A stretch of 64,000 nt of DNA from positions 124,001 through 188,000 of the forward strand of contig CAMBRF010000001.1 in assembly GCA_945870225.1 (NCBI GenBank), given 5' to 3'. The notes beneath the pieces are model-generated. The model had not been told where the DNA came from. It made no database searches and was given only the letters and a program-made list of their open reading frames with translations. Position 1 is the first letter of the stretch. Every line of letters begins with the position of its first letter. The DNA comes from PVC group bacterium. GTDB lineage: Bacteria > Verrucomicrobiota > Kiritimatiellia > CAIKKV01 > CAITUY01. The translations under genes were made by a program, and so were the position numbers. This document shows positions 7,965 through 17,759 of this stretch, one piece after another.

Positions 7965-9257
7965 ATGTTGCAGACAAGGAAAACACCCGGCGATACGAAG
8001 TGGTTCGTGAATGATCGGTTTGGAATGTTCATCCATTGGGGGCTTTATTCCATGCCGGCCCGTCATGAGTGGGTGCGCCATAACGAAGCGATCAGCGACG
8101 AGGTCTACGACTCCAAATATTTCAAGCGATTTGACCCGGATCTTTACGACCCCGTTCAATGGGCCAAGGCCGCCAAACAGGCCGGCATGAAGTATTTTGT
8201 AATCACCACAAAGCATCACGAGGGCTTCTGTCTCTGGGATTCAAAGGTCACCGATTACAAGGCCACGCGTACGCCCGCCAAGCGCGACTTGCTGAAGCCG
8301 ATGGTCAAGGCCTTTCGGGCCGAAGGCATCAAAGTGGGGCTGTATCATTCCCTGATTGATTGGCATCACCCCCAGTTCATTCTCGACCCTCACCTGGGTC
8401 CCTATCGCGCCCATGCTGATCGCGAAAAAATGAACAAGGGCCGCAATCAGGCGAAATATGCCGAGTATCTCCACAAACAGGTGCGCGAGTTGTTGACCGG
8501 GTTTGGTGATATTGACATCCTTTGGTTTGATTTCAGCTATCCCAAACCGGATGGCAGCGGCAAAGGTAAGGATGACTGGCAGAGCGAAAAACTTTACAAG
8601 CTGATCCGGAAACTGCAGCCGGATGTTATTCTCGATGACCGTCTGGACCTGCCGTACGGGTGGGATATCAAGACTCCAGAGCAGTATCAGCCGCGCGAGT
8701 GGCCCAAGGTGGACGGGCAACCGGTGGTTTGGGAGGCTTGCCAGACATTTTCCGGATCATGGGGATATCATCGCGACGAGGCGAGTTGGCGCAGCGTGGA
8801 TGAGTTGACCCGCACTTTGATTGACTCCGTCAGCAAAGGCGGCAACCTGCTGTTGAACGTCGGGCCGACCTCCCGCGGCGAAATTGATGAACGCGCCACC
8901 GACCGGCTGCAGGGCATCGGTGAGTGGATGAAACGGCATAACCGCTCGATCTACGGGTGCACTCAGGCGCCCGAGGAATTCAAGTGTCCGCAGGATTGCA
9001 GGTTGACGTATAACCCCACGACCAACCGGTTGTACGTCCATGTGTTTGCCTGGCCGTTCAAGCACCTCTTTCTCGATGGGCCCGCCTCCCGGGTTGAATA
9101 CGCTCAATTACTGAATGACGGAAGCGAGATTGATATGAAGTTGGGCGACTGGTACGCGAATCAGGGGCTTACCGCCGAGCGATCGGTTGTTTTTAACATG
9201 CCGGCACAGCGCCCCAACGTGACCGTGCCCGTCATTGAGTTGTTCTTGAAAAAGTGA
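7965..9257 (+). CDS. GH29 alpha-L-fucosidase
   Basis: 430 aa; hydrolyses alpha-L-fucosyl residues. Family motifs are WFVNDRFGMFIHWGLYSMPARHEWV, YFVITTKHHEGFCLWDSK, GIKVGLYHSLIDWHHP and DILWFDFSYP, with the nucleophile Asp in WFDF. The C-terminal third holds GGNLLLNVGPTSRGEID. No signal peptide is visible, so it is probably cytoplasmic and works on imported oligosaccharides. Start at 7965 follows AAAGGA at normal spacing; the longer upstream frame from 7836 has no family similarity. No sulfatase or transporter gene is next to it. Confidence 0.92.
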   Translation: MLQTRKTPGDTKWFVNDRFGMFIHWGLYSMPARHEWVRHNEAISDEVYDSKYFKRFDPDLYDPVQWAKAAKQAGMKYFVITTKHHEGFCLWDSKVTDYKATRTPAKRDLLKPMVKAFRAEGIKVGLYHSLIDWHHPQFILDPHLGPYRAHADREKMNKGRNQAKYAEYLHKQVRELLTGFGDIDILWFDFSYPKPDGSGKGKDDWQSEKLYKLIRKLQPDVILDDRLDLPYGWDIKTPEQYQPREWPKVDGQPVVWEACQTFSGSWGYHRDEASWRSVDELTRTLIDSVSKGGNLLLNVGPTSRGEIDERATDRLQGIGEWMKRHNRSIYGCTQAPEEFKCPQDCRLTYNPTTNRLYVHVFAWPFKHLFLDGPASRVEYAQLLNDGSEIDMKLGDWYANQGLTAERSVVFNMPAQRPNVTVPVIELFLKK

Positions 9258-9263
9258 CCGGCA

Positions 9264-9293
9264 TTGACAAAACGGGAGGGGAGCAGGCATAAT
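9264..9293 (+). promoter_or_regulatory. Predicted promoter of the ferredoxin-radical SAM operon, with overlapping palindrome
   Basis: TTGACA (9264-9269), 18-base spacer, CATAAT (9288-9293). A small inverted repeat GCAGG-N7-CCTGC (9283-9299) covers the -10 box and could be an operator or chance. Confidence 0.55.
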
Positions 9294-9328
9294 CCCTGCC
9301 GTTGTTGAATCATTAGGAGGAGAAGATC

Positions 9329-9499
9329 ATGTCGTATATTATCTCAGACAAGTGCACGAAATGTGGCAGCTGTGCGCCCGTTTGCCCGCAGGAAGCCATT
9401 ACTGAAGGTGATAAGCAGTATGTGATTGACGCTGATAAATGCGTCGATTGCGGTCTCTGCGCCGGTGAATGCCCGGTCGAGGCCATTTCGCCCGCGTGA
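9329..9499 (+). CDS. 2[4Fe-4S] ferredoxin
   Basis: 56 aa clostridial-type ferredoxin. Two clusters: C9, C12, C15, C19 and C38, C41, C44, C48, in the pattern C-x2-C-x2-C-x3-C, each followed by P. A strong AGGAGG ribosome site precedes the ATG. The stop overlaps the start of the radical SAM gene (TGATG), so the ferredoxin is a likely electron donor for that enzyme; this is inference from coupling. It could equally serve the etf or other redox enzymes. Confidence 0.93.
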   Translation: MSYIISDKCTKCGSCAPVCPQEAITEGDKQYVIDADKCVDCGLCAGECPVEAISPA

Positions 9500-10446
9500 T
9501 GAACGACGGGTATCGACACCTGTTCGGCCCAGTCCGCTCCCGGCGGCTGGGCCGTTCTCTTGGTTTGGATCTGGTTCCGTTCAAAGTCTGCTCTTTCGAT
9601 TGCCCCTACTGTCAGGTGGGTGCTACCACCACCCAGACTCTTGTGCGTTCCGAATATGTTCCTGTCGCCGAGGTTCTGGCGGAATTTGACCGCTGGATGG
9701 TTGCTGATGGAAAAGCCGACCACTTGACTCTGGCCGGGGCGGGGGAGCCCACGCTCCATCTCCATTTCGGAAAGGTGCTTGAGGCCCTCGCGGCCCGCAC
9801 GTCGATTCCCCGGGTTTTGTTGAGCAATGGCTCGCTATTTCATCTTGCAGAAGTCCGGGCGGCCGCCTGCAAGGCGAATATTGTCAAGGGCACGCTGGCG
9901 GCCTGGGATCAATCCTCTTTCCAAGCTGTTCATCACCCCCATTCGTCACTGGTGTTCGAGACCTTCTTCAAGGGGCTTAAAACCATGCGGGCGGAGTTTC
10001 AGGGTGAATTTTGGCTGGAGGTGTTTCTGGTCGCCGGGGTCAACGACGATCCCGTGCAGGTGGCTCATATCGCCGCCCTTGCCCGCGAAATCCGGCCTGA
10101 TCGGATTCATCTGAATACGGCGATTCGGCCACCGCAGGCGGTCGCCGTTGAAGCGGTGTCGGGTGAGCGTCTGGCCGCTCTGGCAGGAATGTTTACGCCG
10201 GCGGCAGAACTTTCGGTTTCTCCTCCGCCTTCAGCTTCCAACGGGAGTCAGGTTCCTGTGGATTCCGGGCAGCTTGAGGGGCGGCTCCTCTCACTGATTC
10301 AGCGTCATCCCTGCACCCTTGCCGATATGTCGAGCACCATGGGCTCGGATCTGCAGGAGGTGGAAGGCGTGTTGTCAGGACTGCTGGGCCGTGGCCGCAT
10401 CCGGACTGACTTACGGCAGGGAACCCTGTTTTACCTGGCGGTATGA
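9499..10446 (+). CDS. Radical SAM protein, COG0731 (TYW1-like Fe-S oxidoreductase) family
   Basis: 315 aa. The start region GYRHLFGPVRSRRLGRSLGLDLVPF and cluster motif C-x3-C-x2-C (VCSFDCPYCQVG) are typical of COG0731. AGAGEPTLHL is the SAM-binding GGE-like motif. The last about 80 residues (LEGRLLSLIQRHPCTLADMSS...) look like a winged-helix tail. The substrate is unknown. The ATG at 9499 shares one base with the ferredoxin stop, which fixes the start. It converges with the kinase gene 13 bases downstream. Confidence 0.85.
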   Translation: MNDGYRHLFGPVRSRRLGRSLGLDLVPFKVCSFDCPYCQVGATTTQTLVRSEYVPVAEVLAEFDRWMVADGKADHLTLAGAGEPTLHLHFGKVLEALAARTSIPRVLLSNGSLFHLAEVRAAACKANIVKGTLAAWDQSSFQAVHHPHSSLVFETFFKGLKTMRAEFQGEFWLEVFLVAGVNDDPVQVAHIAALAREIRPDRIHLNTAIRPPQAVAVEAVSGERLAALAGMFTPAAELSVSPPPSASNGSQVPVDSGQLEGRLLSLIQRHPCTLADMSSTMGSDLQEVEGVLSGLLGRGRIRTDLRQGTLFYLAV

Positions 10447-10458
10447 GGCAGGCGGGAA

Positions 10459-11655
10459 TCAGCCCAGCCGGGGATTCAGGTGTCCGGTGCTCGGGTCGGA
10501 GATTTTTTCAAGGTACATGAGCAGTTCCCGATCATACTCGGCATCCGCATCGAGGCCCATTTCTCGGTAGATTCCCCGCAGGCGGTAGTAGCTTTCTTCG
10601 GCCTCCTTGGCGCTGGAATACCGGTGGGCGGGGTTGGGGTGCAGGAATTTTTTCATCACCTTGACCAGCCGTTTACTCTGGCGAATATGTCCGGGCAGCA
10701 TTTCCTCCACGCGGTCCATGAGCGTGAGCTTGAACTGCAACAGCTGTTCGTCGCTCATCTCCATGCAATCGCGCAAGGACTCGCCTCGCAGCATCTCCAA
10801 ACCCACAAGTCCGGTACTGAAGAGATCCGATTGCGCCATGCCGGCTTCAAGACGGTGGGTTTCAGGGGCCATATAGAGCGGGCTGCCGAGCAGGATGCTG
10901 ATGCGCTCGCCGATTTCGACAGCCCGGCCAAAGTCCACCAGTTTAACCGACCCCATGCGGTCAATCATGATATTGGAAGGCTTGATGTCAGCATGAAGAT
11001 AATTTGCCTCGTGCAGCACCATCAATCCGAGAAGCACCTTGCGCAGGATATAGAGAGCAACGCCCGGTTGAAGCATGAAGCGGCCCTCATCCAGGCGGAA
11101 CAGTGTATTCATGAAATGTTCCCACTCCTCGTCCGAGGACTGGCTGCGGGCGATGCCGAGATGCGTGCCGCCGAGAAGGTATTGAAGATCAATGCCATCG
11201 ATGACGGCCATCTGCAGGTATCCGATCCCCCGGGTCTCGTCATAGGTTTCGCGCGTCACCAGGTTGTCGCTGTGGACCGGTTGCAGCTTGGACACCTGGC
11301 TGGCCAGCCGACCCATGTCGGTCCAGTATTTTTCCGCGCTGGAATAAATGGCCGGGTCGTGAATCTTGATGGCATGACGGGTCAGACAGCCACGCCCACC
11401 CTGACGGGTGGCCAGAAACACAACCCCTTGACGGCCTTTTCCCAGTTCCCGTGCAAAACGATAGGGGACGGGCTGGATGATGGCCCGCTCGCGAAGCACA
11501 GCATGGTAATTGGCGGTCAAGTCAGCCAAGGTTGGATCGGTCGAGGCCCCCGGTGTGAGGGTTTCGAGGACGGTCGCCTCGTCACCGGGCAGAGCCGCCT
11601 TTGATGGCTCGTGTAGGAGCGTTGTTTTCATTTTAGTCATGAGAAGTAGGGTCAT
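10459..11655 (-). CDS. Hanks-type serine/threonine protein kinase (soluble)
   Basis: 398 aa. Kinase domain from about residue 60 to 340: glycine loop LGKGRQGVVFLA, ATP-anchoring Lys in HAIKIHD, catalytic loop YLHADIKPSNIM with D223, DFG in LVDFGRA, and APE in YMAPETH. The loop reads HAD instead of HRD, so it is a non-RD kinase not needing activation-loop phosphorylation by that route. No transmembrane segment or extracellular sensor domain is visible, unlike PknB-type kinases. Three in-frame ATGs (11655, 11640, 11631) lack a clear ribosome site, so the start is uncertain. It is divergent from secA; substrate unknown. Confidence 0.88.
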   Translation of the reverse strand: MTLLLMTKMKTTLLHEPSKAALPGDEATVLETLTPGASTDPTLADLTANYHAVLRERAIIQPVPYRFARELGKGRQGVVFLATRQGGRGCLTRHAIKIHDPAIYSSAEKYWTDMGRLASQVSKLQPVHSDNLVTRETYDETRGIGYLQMAVIDGIDLQYLLGGTHLGIARSQSSDEEWEHFMNTLFRLDEGRFMLQPGVALYILRKVLLGLMVLHEANYLHADIKPSNIMIDRMGSVKLVDFGRAVEIGERISILLGSPLYMAPETHRLEAGMAQSDLFSTGLVGLEMLRGESLRDCMEMSDEQLLQFKLTLMDRVEEMLPGHIRQSKRLVKVMKKFLHPNPAHRYSSAKEAEESYYRLRGIYREMGLDADAEYDRELLMYLEKISDPSTGHLNPRLG

Positions 11656-11824
11656 CCTAACAGACGTGATTCAGGCTGGCAATCAAACGCTCAATGACAT
11701 AAAGTCCCGCACGGATTTGACACCGGCTGCGAAGGAAAACCGGGGGTCAGAAGGATAACGAATGATTTCCTCCCTCCCGGCCCACTGATCGGCGCAGGGG
11801 TGGGCGGAGTGAAGGGATGCCAGC

Positions 11825-14800
11825 ATGCAATGGTTGTTGCAGAAAATTGTCGGGACGAAGAACCAGCGCGATGTCGCCAAACTCAAGCCGCTGGTACAAC
11901 GAATCAACGCGTTCGAGACGGAGTATCAGGCGCTGACCGATGCCCAGTTGCAGGCGAAGACCCTGGAGTTCAAGGACCGGCTGGCAAAGGGGGCCACGTG
12001 CGATGATCTCCTGTGCGAGGCCTTTGCCGCTGTGAAAAACGCTTGCCGCCGGTTGTGCGGAAGACGTTTTGAACTTTGCGGCCACGACATGACGTGGGAC
12101 ATGGTGCCCTTTGACGTTCAGCTGATGGGGGGCATTGTCTTGCATCAGGGCAAGATTGCCGAGATGGCCACCGGGGAAGGCAAAACCCTGGTCGCGACCT
12201 TACCTCTTTATCTTAACGCGCTTGCGGGCCAGAACGTGCATCTGATCACGGTCAACGACTATCTGGCGCGCCGTGATTCTCAATGGATGGGGCAGGTATT
12301 CCGGTTTTTGGGCCTGTCGATCGGGTGCATTCAGAACCAGATGGGATCGGAAGAACGTCGTGCGGAGTATGGCAAGGACATCACCTACGGAACCAACAGC
12401 GAATTTGGATTCGATTATCTGCGCGACAACGGCATGGCCTGGCGTCCTGAAGATCTTGTGCAGCGCGGTTATCACTATGCCATTATCGATGAAATCGACA
12501 GCATCCTGATCGATGAGGCGCGGACCCCCTTGATCATCTCGGGACCGGCTCCGGTTTCCTCGCACCAGTATTTCGAGCTCAAGCCCCGTGTTGAACGTCT
12601 TGTCCGCCGCCAGCAGGAGCTGTGCAACCGTCTGATTCAGGAGGCGCGCAAAGCCATTGAGGATAAGGATGAGGAACTGGGCATGCAGCGGCTTTACCAG
12701 GTGAATCACGGTATGCCCAAGCATAAACAGCTTATGCATCTTCTCGAGGAGCCTTCGATCCGCCGTCTTCTCGAAAAGGTTGAAGGCATGATGCTCACCG
12801 ACATGCATAAAGAGGAAGGGCGTGCCCTGCGCGAGGACCTCTTTTTCATGATCGACGAAAAGGGCCACGATGCCACGCTCACCGAAAAGGGCTGCGAGGA
12901 AATGAGCCCTGCGGATCCTGAAGCGTATGTGCTGCCTGATCTGGTGTCCGCCATGTCCGAGATTGACGGCAACCTGACAATGTCCGAGCAGGAGCGGGCC
13001 AAGCTGAAGCAGGAGACTCAGGAGCGATTCTCCCTGCGAAGCGAACGCATTCACAACGTCGACCAATTGATCCGGGCCTATTGCCTATACGAGAAGGATG
13101 TGCAGTACGTTGTGCAGGACAACCAGGTTTTAATCGTGGACGAATACACGGGGCGCATTCTTCCCGGGCGTCGCTGGAGCGATGGCTTGCATCAGGCGGT
13201 GGAAGCCAAGGAGGGCGCCAAGATTGAGCGCGAGACACAGACGCTGGCGACGATCACGATCCAGAATTACTTCCGCATGTACAAGAAACTGGCGGGGATG
13301 ACCGGTACTGCCGAAACCGAGGCGGATGAGTTTCATCAGATCTATAAGCTGGACGTTGTCGTGATGCCGACCAACCGGCCGGTGCGGCGGATGGACCGCA
13401 ATGATGTCGTGTTCAAGACCCAGCGTGAGAAGTACAAGGCGATTGTGGATGAAATTGCCGCCTGCAATGAGCGCGGGCAACCTGTGTTGGTGGGAACGGT
13501 CTCGGTAGAGAGCTCTGAATTGCTCAGTCGTATGTTGAGTCGGGCCAAGATCACGCATAACGTGCTTAATGCCAAGAACCACGAGCGTGAAGCGGATATT
13601 GTGACACGTGCCGGGCAGAAGGGGGCGGTGACCATTGCCACCAATATGGCCGGGCGCGGAACGGATATCAAGTTGGGCGAGGGTGTGGTCTGGGTGCCGC
13701 GCGAGGTGATCCTTTCGCAGACGGCGCTCAGCGAAAAAGTCAACGGGCGCCCCCTGCGCGAGCTATTGGCGGAGACCCCCTGCGGGTTGAGTGTGATCGG
13801 TTCGGAACGGCATGAATCCCGGCGTATCGATCGGCAATTGCGGGGGCGGTGCGCGCGGCAGGGGGATCCGGGGTTGTCGCGTTTCTATGTCTCCCTCGAG
13901 GATGATCTGATGCGTCTGTTCGGGTCCGAGAGGATCGCGGGTTTCATGGAGCGTTTTGGGATGGAGGACGGCGAGATGCTGGAGCACAGCCTCCTGAATC
14001 GCTCGATCGAGACGGCCCAGCGCCGTGTGGAGCAACAGAACTTTTCCATCCGGAAGCGTACGCTCGAATATGACGATGTGATGAATAAGCAGCGGTCCAT
14101 TATCTATACGTTCCGCGGCGAAATCGTGCGAAGTGATAACACGCGCGATCAGGTTTATGACATTGTCTATGATGTTGTTTCCGGACGTGTCGAGGAGACG
14201 CTGTTGGGCGGAAAAGAGGATACGGTCGAGGCCTTTTTACTGTGGGTTCACAGCACCTTCCCGATTTCTGTCAAGCGGGAGGAACTCGGGACGAAACGTG
14301 AGAACATCGAGGCCACCACGGATCTTGTCTTTGAGAAAATCAGGCAGGCGTATGAACTCAAGATGTCCTCAGAGCCCGCTGAAGTGGTGCGCGCGGTTGA
14401 ACGGCATGTCATGTTGCAGGCCATCGACCTGCACTGGCAGGATTACCTGCGCAGCATGGATGGGTTGCGACAGGGAGTGGGATTGCGGGCTTACGGACAG
14501 CGCGATCCGCTGGTCGAATACAAGCGTGAAGCCTATGATATGTTCGCGAATCTCATGGATGATATCCGTGAGGAGATCTGCAGCAAGATGTTCCGGTCCT
14601 CCGGGTCGGTCCTGACCTTTGAGCGTTTCATGAACCAGCTGCCCCGACAGATGATCCACGATGAAGTCGCCATGCTCGGGCAGGGGGTGTCTAGCCCGGC
14701 TGCGGCCCGTCCGACGGTGCGAGGGGGGAACGAAGTCATGCAGGCGGCGCTGAAGTCCTCGGCGTCGACACCGGTGCAACGCCAGATGCCGCGCGTGGGC

Positions 14801-14866
14801 CGAAATGACACCTGCCCTTGCGGGAGCGGCAAGAAGTACAAGAAATGCTGCGGAGTGAACGCTTGA
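11825..14866 (+). CDS. secA: Preprotein translocase subunit SecA
   Basis: ATPase motor of the Sec pathway, at the cytoplasmic face of the membrane. 1013 aa, longer than the about 900 aa of E. coli SecA. Walker A is in [13 protein letters not shown] (about residue 115), motif II in [14 protein letters not shown] (about 221). After ISGPAP a charged helical insertion of roughly 80-100 residues ([22 protein letters not shown]...) enlarges the variable domain, as in several PVC and Bacteroidetes SecAs. The C terminus has the zinc/SecB-binding motif [13 protein letters not shown]. Its stop overlaps the start of lnt (TGATG). Confidence 0.97.
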   Translation: MQWLLQKIVGTKNQRDVAKLKPLVQRINAFETEYQALTDAQLQAKTLEFKDRLAKGATCDDLLCEAFAAVKNACRRLCGRRFELCGHDMTWDMVPFDVQLMGGIVLHQGKIAEMATGEGKTLVATLPLYLNALAGQNVHLITVNDYLARRDSQWMGQVFRFLGLSIGCIQNQMGSEERRAEYGKDITYGTNSEFGFDYLRDNGMAWRPEDLVQRGYHYAIIDEIDSILIDEARTPLIISGPAPVSSHQYFELKPRVERLVRRQQELCNRLIQEARKAIEDKDEELGMQRLYQVNHGMPKHKQLMHLLEEPSIRRLLEKVEGMMLTDMHKEEGRALREDLFFMIDEKGHDATLTEKGCEEMSPADPEAYVLPDLVSAMSEIDGNLTMSEQERAKLKQETQERFSLRSERIHNVDQLIRAYCLYEKDVQYVVQDNQVLIVDEYTGRILPGRRWSDGLHQAVEAKEGAKIERETQTLATITIQNYFRMYKKLAGMTGTAETEADEFHQIYKLDVVVMPTNRPVRRMDRNDVVFKTQREKYKAIVDEIAACNERGQPVLVGTVSVESSELLSRMLSRAKITHNVLNAKNHEREADIVTRAGQKGAVTIATNMAGRGTDIKLGEGVVWVPREVILSQTALSEKVNGRPLRELLAETPCGLSVIGSERHESRRIDRQLRGRCARQGDPGLSRFYVSLEDDLMRLFGSERIAGFMERFGMEDGEMLEHSLLNRSIETAQRRVEQQNFSIRKRTLEYDDVMNKQRSIIYTFRGEIVRSDNTRDQVYDIVYDVVSGRVEETLLGGKEDTVEAFLLWVHSTFPISVKREELGTKRENIEATTDLVFEKIRQAYELKMSSEPAEVVRAVERHVMLQAIDLHWQDYLRSMDGLRQGVGLRAYGQRDPLVEYKREAYDMFANLMDDIREEICSKMFRSSGSVLTFERFMNQLPRQMIHDEVAMLGQGVSSPAAARPTVRGGNEVMQAALKSSASTPVQRQMPRVGRNDTCPCGSGKKYKKCCGVNA

Positions 14867-16602
14867 TGAGGGGCGACTCCGTGCCATTGGCGATTCCCGT
14901 GCGAGGATGGGCGCGTTTACCTTGGAAGCCCCTGGCGGCCATTTTTTCCGGCTTGATTCTGGCGTGGGCCTTTCCTCCCTTCGAATCCTGGCAGGGGGCC
15001 TGGTTCGGCCTGGTTCCGTTGTTGTTGGCGGTGTTATGCACCGCTCTGGCGGGGCGGGTGCCGGACACCGCAGGGGTGAACGGCGTTCCGCTGTTGTCAA
15101 AACGTGCCGTTCTCCGGCAATCCTTCCAGTTGGGGTTTCTTGCGGGCGTGGTCTTCTGGCTCGTCACGCTCAGTTGGTTGCTCCGTCTTTTTGAAACGTC
15201 CCCTGCGCCTGCGGTGCTGATTGTGTCGGGGTGGCTTTTGCTGGCGGGGTACTGCGCGCTTTACATGGGTGGCTTCGCCATGACTTTTGCCTGGGTGGCC
15301 GGCCTGATTGGGGTGGGAAAATTATGGCGAACGCTCCTGTTGACCTTGGTCGTACCCATTCTTTGGGTTGGATTCGAACAGGGGCGGTCGGTGCTCTTCG
15401 GTGGCTACCCGTGGAACCTGCTGGGGGTCTCCCAATATAAGGCTCCCGCTTTGATTCAGATTGCGGCGTGGGTGGGGGTGCCGGGGGTTTCCGCGATGGT
15501 GGCGTTGTTGAACGCTGGGATCGCTTTTACTGTTTTGCGGTATTTACCGGGACACCGAGAGGAACACTACCGCCCCAACATCGAGCTTTTCATCGGTCTT
15601 ATGGTGACAGCGTTCTCGTTCCGGCTAGGATATACGACCCTCCGTGAAAATCAGCCGCCTCCCGGTCAGTTTGTGGTGACCGCCGTGCAGCCGGCTATTC
15701 CCCAAATCAAAAAATGGACGGATGAACAGGTTGACCGGATTCATACAACCTTGCGGAATATGACCGAGGCCGCGGTGGCGAGGAATCCGAAGCCGGATCT
15801 GGTGGTTTGGCCTGAGACGGCGACACCGTTCTGTGTCACGGACGAAGGGGACTCTCAGGATTTGGTTCGCGACTTGAGCCGGCATGGTGTTCCCCTTTTG
15901 GTGGGTTCCATGGATGTTGTACAATCCAATGACACGCTGCGATGCTTCAATTCCAGTTTTCTGTTCGATAAGACGGGCCGGGTTGTGGCGCGTTACGATA
16001 AGCAGCATCTGGTGCCTTTTGGGGAATATATCCCGTTCAGCGGGCTGATCCCCTGGCTGGCCCGTCTGGCCCCGATGGGGTGGAACTGTTCGGCGGGCCA
16101 TGAGGCGTCCCTCTTCAGTGTCGGAAATCCGGCGACGTCTTTTGCCTGCCTGATTTGCTTTGAGGATGTTATGGCGGGCTTGTCTCGTGCGGCGGTACGG
16201 CGGGGGGCCCGTCTGTTGATAAACCAGACCAACGACGCCTGGTTTGACCGCTCAGCCGGCCCGGAACAACATCTGAGTCACTGCGTTTTCCGAAGTGTCG
16301 AAAATCGTGTGCCAATCTTGCGTGTGGCCAATTCGGGCATTACGTGCCTAATCGAACCCACCGGTATGATTGTGGCTCCCACGGAAAACGCTTTCAGCCG
16401 GCTGCCGACACCTGTTCTCCGGGAGTGGACCGTTTTTATCCCCCCGGCAAACATGACGATGACGCCTTATTCGCGGCACGGTGACTGGCGTTTTGCCATT
16501 CCGTGTGCCATGGTGACGGTCCTGTGTCTAATCGGGACATTGATGGCCATCCGTTGGGAACGGGGTTTTACGGGTAAAGAATTGGAGAGACAGCATGAAT
16601 GA
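14866..16602 (+). CDS. lnt: Apolipoprotein N-acyltransferase
   Basis: 578 aa inner-membrane enzyme that adds the third acyl chain to lipoproteins. The N-terminal half has several membrane segments (e.g. [16 protein letters not shown] and [18 protein letters not shown]). The carbon-nitrogen hydrolase domain carries the triad: Glu in [10 protein letters not shown], Lys in [14 protein letters not shown], Cys in LICFEDVM. A last membrane helix is near the C terminus. The start shares one base with the secA stop. Presence of Lnt implies triacylated lipoproteins and an outer membrane, which fits the many lipoproteins later in this window. Confidence 0.95.
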   Translation: MRGDSVPLAIPVRGWARLPWKPLAAIFSGLILAWAFPPFESWQGAWFGLVPLLLAVLCTALAGRVPDTAGVNGVPLLSKRAVLRQSFQLGFLAGVVFWLVTLSWLLRLFETSPAPAVLIVSGWLLLAGYCALYMGGFAMTFAWVAGLIGVGKLWRTLLLTLVVPILWVGFEQGRSVLFGGYPWNLLGVSQYKAPALIQIAAWVGVPGVSAMVALLNAGIAFTVLRYLPGHREEHYRPNIELFIGLMVTAFSFRLGYTTLRENQPPPGQFVVTAVQPAIPQIKKWTDEQVDRIHTTLRNMTEAAVARNPKPDLVVWPETATPFCVTDEGDSQDLVRDLSRHGVPLLVGSMDVVQSNDTLRCFNSSFLFDKTGRVVARYDKQHLVPFGEYIPFSGLIPWLARLAPMGWNCSAGHEASLFSVGNPATSFACLICFEDVMAGLSRAAVRRGARLLINQTNDAWFDRSAGPEQHLSHCVFRSVENRVPILRVANSGITCLIEPTGMIVAPTENAFSRLPTPVLREWTVFIPPANMTMTPYSRHGDWRFAIPCAMVTVLCLIGTLMAIRWERGFTGKELERQHE

Positions 16603-17723
16603 GGATATCCGGGCTCGCATCACGGAAATGCGAGGCAAGACCGAGGAAATGCGAGGTTATCTTTGACGTGCTCGGTCGTTCGGCCACGATGAGAGATCTG
16701 GAGGCGCAAACCACGGCGCCGGGATTCTGGGATGATCCCAACAAGGCGAAGGAACTGCTGGGGCGGGTCAACGAAATCAAGGCCGTTCTAGGGCCCTTCT
16801 CGGAGATCGAAAAAGCGGTTGAAGAAGCCGCTGTGATGGTCGAGTTGGCTGATGCCGAGGAGGCCGGCCCACAACGCGATCACGCCCTGATCGATGCCGG
16901 CCGCGATCTCGAACGGGCTGAGGGAATTTTTCACAAGTTGGAAATGCAGTCGTTATTGAGTGGAAAGCTTGATCGTAATAACGCCTACGTTTCCCTGCAT
17001 GCAGGCGCCGGTGGAACCGAATCATGTGACTGGGCCAGTATGCTGTTTCGGATGTTTCAACGGTTTTGTTCGGTCAAAGGCTTTGAGGTTGAGGTTTTGG
17101 ATGTTCAGCCGGGCGATGAAGCCGGGATCAAGAATGCCACCTTTGCCGTGCGCGGTCCTTATGCCTACGGTTTTATGAAGTGCGAGCGTGGTGTTCACCG
17201 TCTGGTCCGGATCAGTCCGTTCGATTCCAACAAGCGTCGGCACACGTCCTTTGCCTCGTTGGACGTGGTCGCGGAACTGGATGATGATATCGATATCGAG
17301 GTCTTGGATAAGGACTTACGGGTCGATACCTACCGGTCGAGCGGGTCGGGAGGACAGCATGTCAATAAGACGGATTCAGCGATCCGGTTGACCCATCTTC
17401 CGACAGGTGTGGTGGTATCGTGTCAGGCTGAGCGCTCCCAGCACGCCAACCGTAAAAAAGCCATGAAAATGCTTCAGGCGCGGTTGTATGAGCTTGAGCT
17501 CGACACGAAGCGCAAGGAGATGGAGCGTTTCTACGGGCAGAAGGGCGAAATTTCGTGGGGCAGCCAGATCAGGTCCTATGTGCTCCAACCGTACACGATG
17601 GTCAAGGATCACCGGACCGATACGGAGACGAGCAATGTCCAGGCGGTGCTGGATGGCGGATTGGATGCGTTTGTCGATGCCTACTTGAAGCAGAACCAAA
17701 AAACGGCTTCAGCGGGAAAATAG
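16595..17723 (+). CDS. prfB: Peptide chain release factor 2 (programmed +1 frameshift)
   Basis: Releases peptides at UGA and UAA. Translation starts at ATG 16595 (ribosome site GGAGAG), reads 23 codons to CTT, meets in-frame TGA (16664-16666) and shifts +1 to GAC, giving about 375 aa. The classical sequence TAT CTT TGA C is intact, with an internal GAGG just upstream. The body contains the SPF specificity motif ([15 protein letters not shown]) and the GGQ catalytic motif ([14 protein letters not shown]). It overlaps the end of lnt by 8 bases. A start at 16599 in the second frame would be wrong. Autoregulation by RF2 level is established for this arrangement. Confidence 0.96.
16651..16667 (+). 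other. RF2 programmed +1 frameshift site
   Basis: GCGAGG-TTAT-CTT-TGA-C: internal Shine-Dalgarno-like GAGG, slippery CTT, in-frame TGA followed by C (a weak termination context). The zero frame ends at the TGA; the long frame resumes with GAC. The internal SD is weaker than the AGGGGG of E. coli. Confidence 0.93.
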
Positions 17724-17759
17724 GCCTGAAGTCAAGGTGGACCGTGCTGTCCTGCGCGG

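Noticed and set aside
10480-11604. Long antisense frame opposite the Ser/Thr kinase
   Set aside because: His/Gln-rich shadow translation; the kinase on the other strand has all catalytic motifs.
16599-16664. Alternative prfB start at 16599
   Set aside because: It is in the post-shift frame; the true start is 16595 and the intact CTT-TGA-C site explains the frame change.
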